Source: Rhodospirillales bacterium
GTDB taxonomy: Bacteria > Pseudomonadota > Alphaproteobacteria > Rhodospirillales > WMHbin7
Direction of reading: 5' to 3'
DNA length: 48,701 nucleotides
NCBI GenBank assembly: GCA_016215555.1
Contig: JACRJC010000032.1
Location: 1 to 48,701, forward strand
A program made the position numbers and the translations under genes. A model generated the notes under the pieces. That model did not search any database and was not told the origin of the DNA. It saw nothing but the letters and a program-made list of their open reading frames with translations. This document shows, piece by piece, positions 46,376 to 48,701 of this stretch. The stretch's first letter is position 1. Each line of letters starts with the position of its first letter.

Positions 46376-46857
46376 TGGGCCGCCTCCTGCCGACAGCCGG
46401 GAAGCGCCGCCGCCTGAACCGCCTCGACGATCTTCACATAGCCGGTGCAACGGCACAGATTGCCCGACAGCGCCGTTTTGATGTCATCGACCGAGGGATC
46501 GGGATCTTTGCGCAAAAGCGCCTCGGCGGCCATGATCATGCCCGGCGTGCAAAAGCCGCACTGGGTGCCCAGCTTTTCATGAAAGGCCTGCTGCAGGCGG
46601 CTGATGCGTCCATTCTCGGCCAGACCTTCGATGGTTTCGACGCGCCTTCCCGCCACCTGATGAGCCAGGGTCACGCAAGCCAGGCGTGGACGGTCATCGA
46701 CCAGCACCGTGCAAGCGCCGCATTCGCCGCCGTCGCAGCCCTGCTTGGTGCCGGTCAGGCCCACCTGCTCGCGCAGAAAATCGACAAGCAGGGTCGCGGA
46801 ATCGACCGCATCCTCGCGCAACCGGCCATTCACCCACAGGCTTAGAATTGTCTTCAA
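46372..46857 (-). CDS. hcrC: 4-hydroxybenzoyl-CoA reductase gamma (2Fe-2S) subunit
   Basis: 161 residues from a TTG start at 46857, which has GGAGG exactly 6 nt upstream; a longer open frame to 46917 has no homology in its first 20 codons. The plant-type [2Fe-2S] motif is [15 protein letters not shown] with a further Cys in RLAC. The second cluster uses CGFCTPG and CRCTGY. It passes electrons from ferredoxin to the FAD and molybdenum subunits. First gene of the hcr operon. Confidence 0.93.
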   Translation of the reverse strand: MKTILSLWVNGRLREDAVDSATLLVDFLREQVGLTGTKQGCDGGECGACTVLVDDRPRLACVTLAHQVAGRRVETIEGLAENGRISRLQQAFHEKLGTQCGFCTPGMIMAAEALLRKDPDPSVDDIKTALSGNLCRCTGYVKIVEAVQAAALPGCRQEAAQ

Positions 46858-46884
46858 GGCACGCCTCCGTATTCTTTGACGACC

Positions 46885-46915
46885 AGAATACGCCGGCATT
46901 AGTTTGAGGTCAAAC
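46885..46915 (-). promoter_or_regulatory. hcr promoter with MarR-type operator
   Basis: On the minus strand TTGACC (46908-46913), a 17-bp spacer and TATTCT (46885-46890) form a good promoter 28 bp before the hcrC start. A palindrome GTTTGA-GG-TCAAAC (46902-46915) covers the -35 box and is a likely binding site for the MarR protein encoded directly upstream. Confidence 0.75.
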
Positions 46916-46926
46916 AATTTAACTCA

Positions 46927-47391
46927 TTATATTTCAATGACCTGCTTTGTTTTCATCGCAGAAACCGCCTCGAGCAGGCGGGCCAGTTGCGCCCGTTCGT
47001 CGGCGGGCAATTTGCCGAACATCCGTTTCTCATGTTCCTGCACCCGACGCTTCAGCTTGCCCAGCAACAAGCGTCCCTCTGGCGTCAGGCGCAATTCGTT
47101 GGTGCGCTTGTCGGTGGCCGAGGGACGGCGCTGGACCAGAGAGCGCTTTTCCAGATGGTCGAGGAGAGCAACCAGCGTCGAACGGTCAAGCCGGATGGCC
47201 TTGGCCAGTTGCATCTGGCTTAGGCCCGGATTGGCGTCGATCAGCGACAGGGCGCCGAAGCGGGTCGGCGTGATGTCGAAGGGGCGCATCGCCCGCTCGA
47301 AATCGTCGAACAGGGCGATCTGAGCCAGGCGCAGGCGAAAGCCGATCAGGCCTTCCAGGAAGCCCAAAGAGAGTGACGGTTTCTTGTTCAT
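46927..47391 (-). CDS. MarR-family transcriptional regulator
   Basis: 154 residues. The winged helix-turn-helix is at about 55-115: LSQMQLAKAIRLDRSTLVALLDHLEKRSLVQRR, followed by the wing SATDKRTNELRLTPEGRLLL. Dimerisation helices are at both ends. It lies 69 bp upstream of hcrC on the same strand and probably controls the hcr operon through the palindrome at 46902-46915, perhaps releasing it on binding an aromatic CoA ester (inference). Confidence 0.92.
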   Translation of the reverse strand: MNKKPSLSLGFLEGLIGFRLRLAQIALFDDFERAMRPFDITPTRFGALSLIDANPGLSQMQLAKAIRLDRSTLVALLDHLEKRSLVQRRPSATDKRTNELRLTPEGRLLLGKLKRRVQEHEKRMFGKLPADERAQLARLLEAVSAMKTKQVIEI

Positions 47392-47404
47392 CCATGCAAC
47401 TTAA

Positions 47405-47552
47405 CACAAAGGGGCAGGCCGTAGCCTGCCCCACATTTTGTGCGATTGGCCCCGAAAGGCCAATGCTTGTTAACGGAGAGACCGCTAATCCCTATCGGCT
47501 AAGAAGGTGCTTCTCTCGACAACCATTTCATGCAGAATACCTAGAGGTTGTC
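47405..47552 (-). ncRNA. candidate tracrRNA of the type II-C CRISPR locus
   Basis: The 175-bp gap between marR and cas9 has a tracrRNA-like layout on the minus strand. It starts with a repeat-like segment with palindromic ends (GACAACC ... GGTTGTC, 47518-47552, 35 bp) containing GCATGAAATGG, which resembles the GCGAAATGAG of the Neisseria anti-repeat (from memory). Next come a GAGAG...CTCTC stem, a perfect ATTGGCC-TTTCGG-GGCCAAT hairpin (47445-47464) and a 9-bp terminator hairpin (47411-47432) followed by TTTGTG. No promoter was clearly found. Without the CRISPR repeat the anti-repeat cannot be proven. Confidence 0.5.
47411..47432 (-). terminator. terminator hairpin of the tracrRNA candidate
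   Basis: Perfect 9-bp stem GGGGCAGGC / GCCTGCCCC with a 4-nt loop, followed on the minus strand by TTTGTGTT. No plus-strand gene ends nearby, so the minus-strand reading is favoured. Confidence 0.7.
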
Positions 47553-47566
47553 AAGGGGAGGATTTC

Positions 47567-48577
47567 ATGACCGTTCCGTACAGATTAGGCATCGACATTG
47601 GCACCAACTCGCTGGGGTGGTGCGCGCTTGATTTAGATAGGGAAAACCAGCCCAAATCCATCCGGCGCATTGGCGTGCGGATTTTCTCGAATGGCCGGGC
47701 GCCGGACGATACGCCGCTGGCCGTCGAGCGGCGCGGAGCCAGGGGAGCCCGCAAACGGCGCGACAGGTTCGTAGACCGACGCGATGATTTGATGGCGGCC
47801 CTCATCCGCCACGGCCTGATGCCGACAGAAGACAACGCCAGGAAACAATTGGAGGGGCTTGATCCCTATGAGCTGCGGGCAATCGGCCTTGACGCCCTCC
47901 TCCCTCCTCATCATCTGGGACGAGCCATTTTCCACCTGAACCAGCGGCGTGGATTCAAAAGCAACCGCAAGACAGACAGGAAACAGAAAGCAGACGACAT
48001 CAAGGGCATGAAGGGCGGCATAGGCAAATTGCGCCAGGCCATTTCCGATGCCGGCGCCCGCACGCTGGGCGAATATCTTTACATCACCTTTCGCAAAGGC
48101 AGAACTGTGCGCGGCAGCAAGGATGGCAAGGTCAAAGCCCATGCCACCTTGCGCGCCCGCCCCCATGTGGTGAAAGGAAAGAACGAATACGACCTGTATG
48201 CCGACCGGGCCATGTATGAACAGGAGTTCGACCTGTTGTGGCAACGACAGAAGGAACTTGGGACACCGCTTTCAGATGTGGCTTACAAGGAAATAAAAGG
48301 CTTCATTTTCTTCCAACGCCCTTTAAAGCCGGTCCAACCCGGCAAATGCGCCCTTGATCCCAGCGATGAACGCGCCCCTCTGGCCCTGCCCATCGTTCAG
48401 CGCTTCAGAATGCTAAGCGAGTTAGCCAATCTGGAAATTGTTTTCCCGAACCAGACCCATCGACCACTGACTCTGGATGAGCGCAACAGGATTCTGAAGG
48501 ACCTTCAATCAACCAAGGAACTTTCCTTTGAAAAGAAAATTCGTTCAAAACTGAGCCTGGGTGTTGTTACCCCCTAA
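47567..48577 (+). pseudogene. cas9: Cas9 (type II-C), truncated by an IS3-family element
   Basis: 336 codons of a Cas9 that is normally about 1050-1100 residues in type II-C. RuvC-I is present with the catalytic Asp at residue 10 (YRLGIDIGTNSLGW). The arginine-rich bridge helix covers about 55-75 (RRGARGARKRRDRFVDRR). FHLNQRRGFKSNRK at about 122-135 opens the recognition lobe. After FEKKIRSKLSL the Cas9 similarity stops, and VVTP then a stop are read from the insertion sequence. HNH, RuvC-II/III and the PAM-interacting domain are missing here and may lie beyond the element. The start ATG has GGGGAGG upstream; an in-frame GTG at 47507 is less likely. Cleavage activity must be lost. Confidence 0.92.
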
Positions 48578-48701
48578 TTCCCGGACAGGCTCTCCCTGTT
48601 AACGCGGGTTCGGATGAACTCGCGGGGTGAACGATAGCCGAGCGCCTTGTGCGGGTGAAGCTCGTTGTAATGTTCGAACCATTTCGGCAGTGATTTCATA
48701 A
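48574..48701 (-). CDS. IS3-family transposase, C-terminal end (partial)
   Basis: The last 42 codons of an orfB-type transposase run off the window edge. The residues [20 protein letters not shown] followed by SPREFI are the characteristic C-terminal end of the IS3-family integrase domain. The stop codon overlaps the artificial cas9 stop on the other strand. The element's end should lie within about 15 bp beyond, near 48560; its IR cannot be confirmed because the other end is outside. Confidence 0.85.
   Translation of the reverse strand, partial: MKSLPKWFEHYNELHPHKALGYRSPREFIRTRVNRESLSGN

Noticed and set aside
44069..46417. 782-codon open frame on the plus strand opposite hcrA
   Set aside because: Antisense shadow of a high-GC gene; the protein is His/Asp/Gly-rich without any family, while the minus strand is a clear molybdenum subunit.
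47392..47566. CRISPR array in the cas9 leader
   Set aside because: Only one repeat-like unit is present and no regular spacing, so it is a possible anti-repeat, not an array.

Overview
The window is high-GC chromosomal DNA from an alphaproteobacterium, most likely a Rhodospirillales / Magnetospirillum-type organism (inference). The support is a PopZ-type DUF2497 protein, LpxI in place of LpxH, E1-beta of pyruvate dehydrogenase carrying a lipoyl domain, a COQ10-like gene behind lipA, and genes for anaerobic aromatic degradation (4-hydroxybenzoyl-CoA reductase). Most genes lie on the minus strand, in tightly packed operons with ATGA or TGATG overlaps.

Layout. 1-7186 (minus): pdhA-pdhB-pdhC-lpd, then a two-gene membrane-anchor/pentapeptide-repeat insertion, then lipA and a COQ10/RatA-like gene. 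Together these make the pyruvate dehydrogenase complex and its lipoyl cofactor. 7352-9389: an accessory patch with a Phd/PemK-like toxin-antitoxin (TA) pair (plus), a DUF2461 gene and a HicAB pair (minus); both TA pairs have a perfect palindrome at the promoter or start. 9454-16351 (minus): an exported protein of unknown function, valS, a small DUF1640-like membrane protein, popZ with a long polyproline run, a TolC-family exporter and a Pcm-like methyltransferase. 16503-18528: tRNA-Cys and tRNA-Asn, a small foreign-looking membrane gene and a complete IS4-family element.

18579-34424 (minus): gloA, then the conserved envelope/translation cluster, in transcription order rpsB-tsf-(HigBA-type TA on the other strand)-pyrH-frr-uppS-cdsA-dxr-rseP-bamA-skp-lpxD-fabZ-lpxA-lpxI-lpxB. 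It links ribosome and nucleotide functions to undecaprenyl, phospholipid and lipid A synthesis and to outer-membrane protein assembly. 34954-39364: a PAS-GGDEF-EAL protein, a 262-bp MITE-like element with 23-bp perfect inverted ends, and a chemoreceptor. 39606-43067: dnaE. 43101-47391: hcrB-hcrA-hcrC and a MarR regulator with a recognisable promoter and operator.

47405-48701: the start of a type II-C CRISPR-Cas locus. A Cas9 gene is cut after about 330 codons by an IS3-family element whose transposase tail runs to the window end. Between cas9 and marR lies a structured minus-strand region with a repeat-like palindrome, two hairpins and a terminator, which is a good tracrRNA candidate. No CRISPR array is visible in the window.

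The most unusual points are the broken Cas9 with its tracrRNA candidate; the E2 subunit without any lipoyl domain; two TA modules whose promoters place the start codon at or next to the transcription start; the TA module inside the rpsB-pyrH operon; and the MITE-like element.
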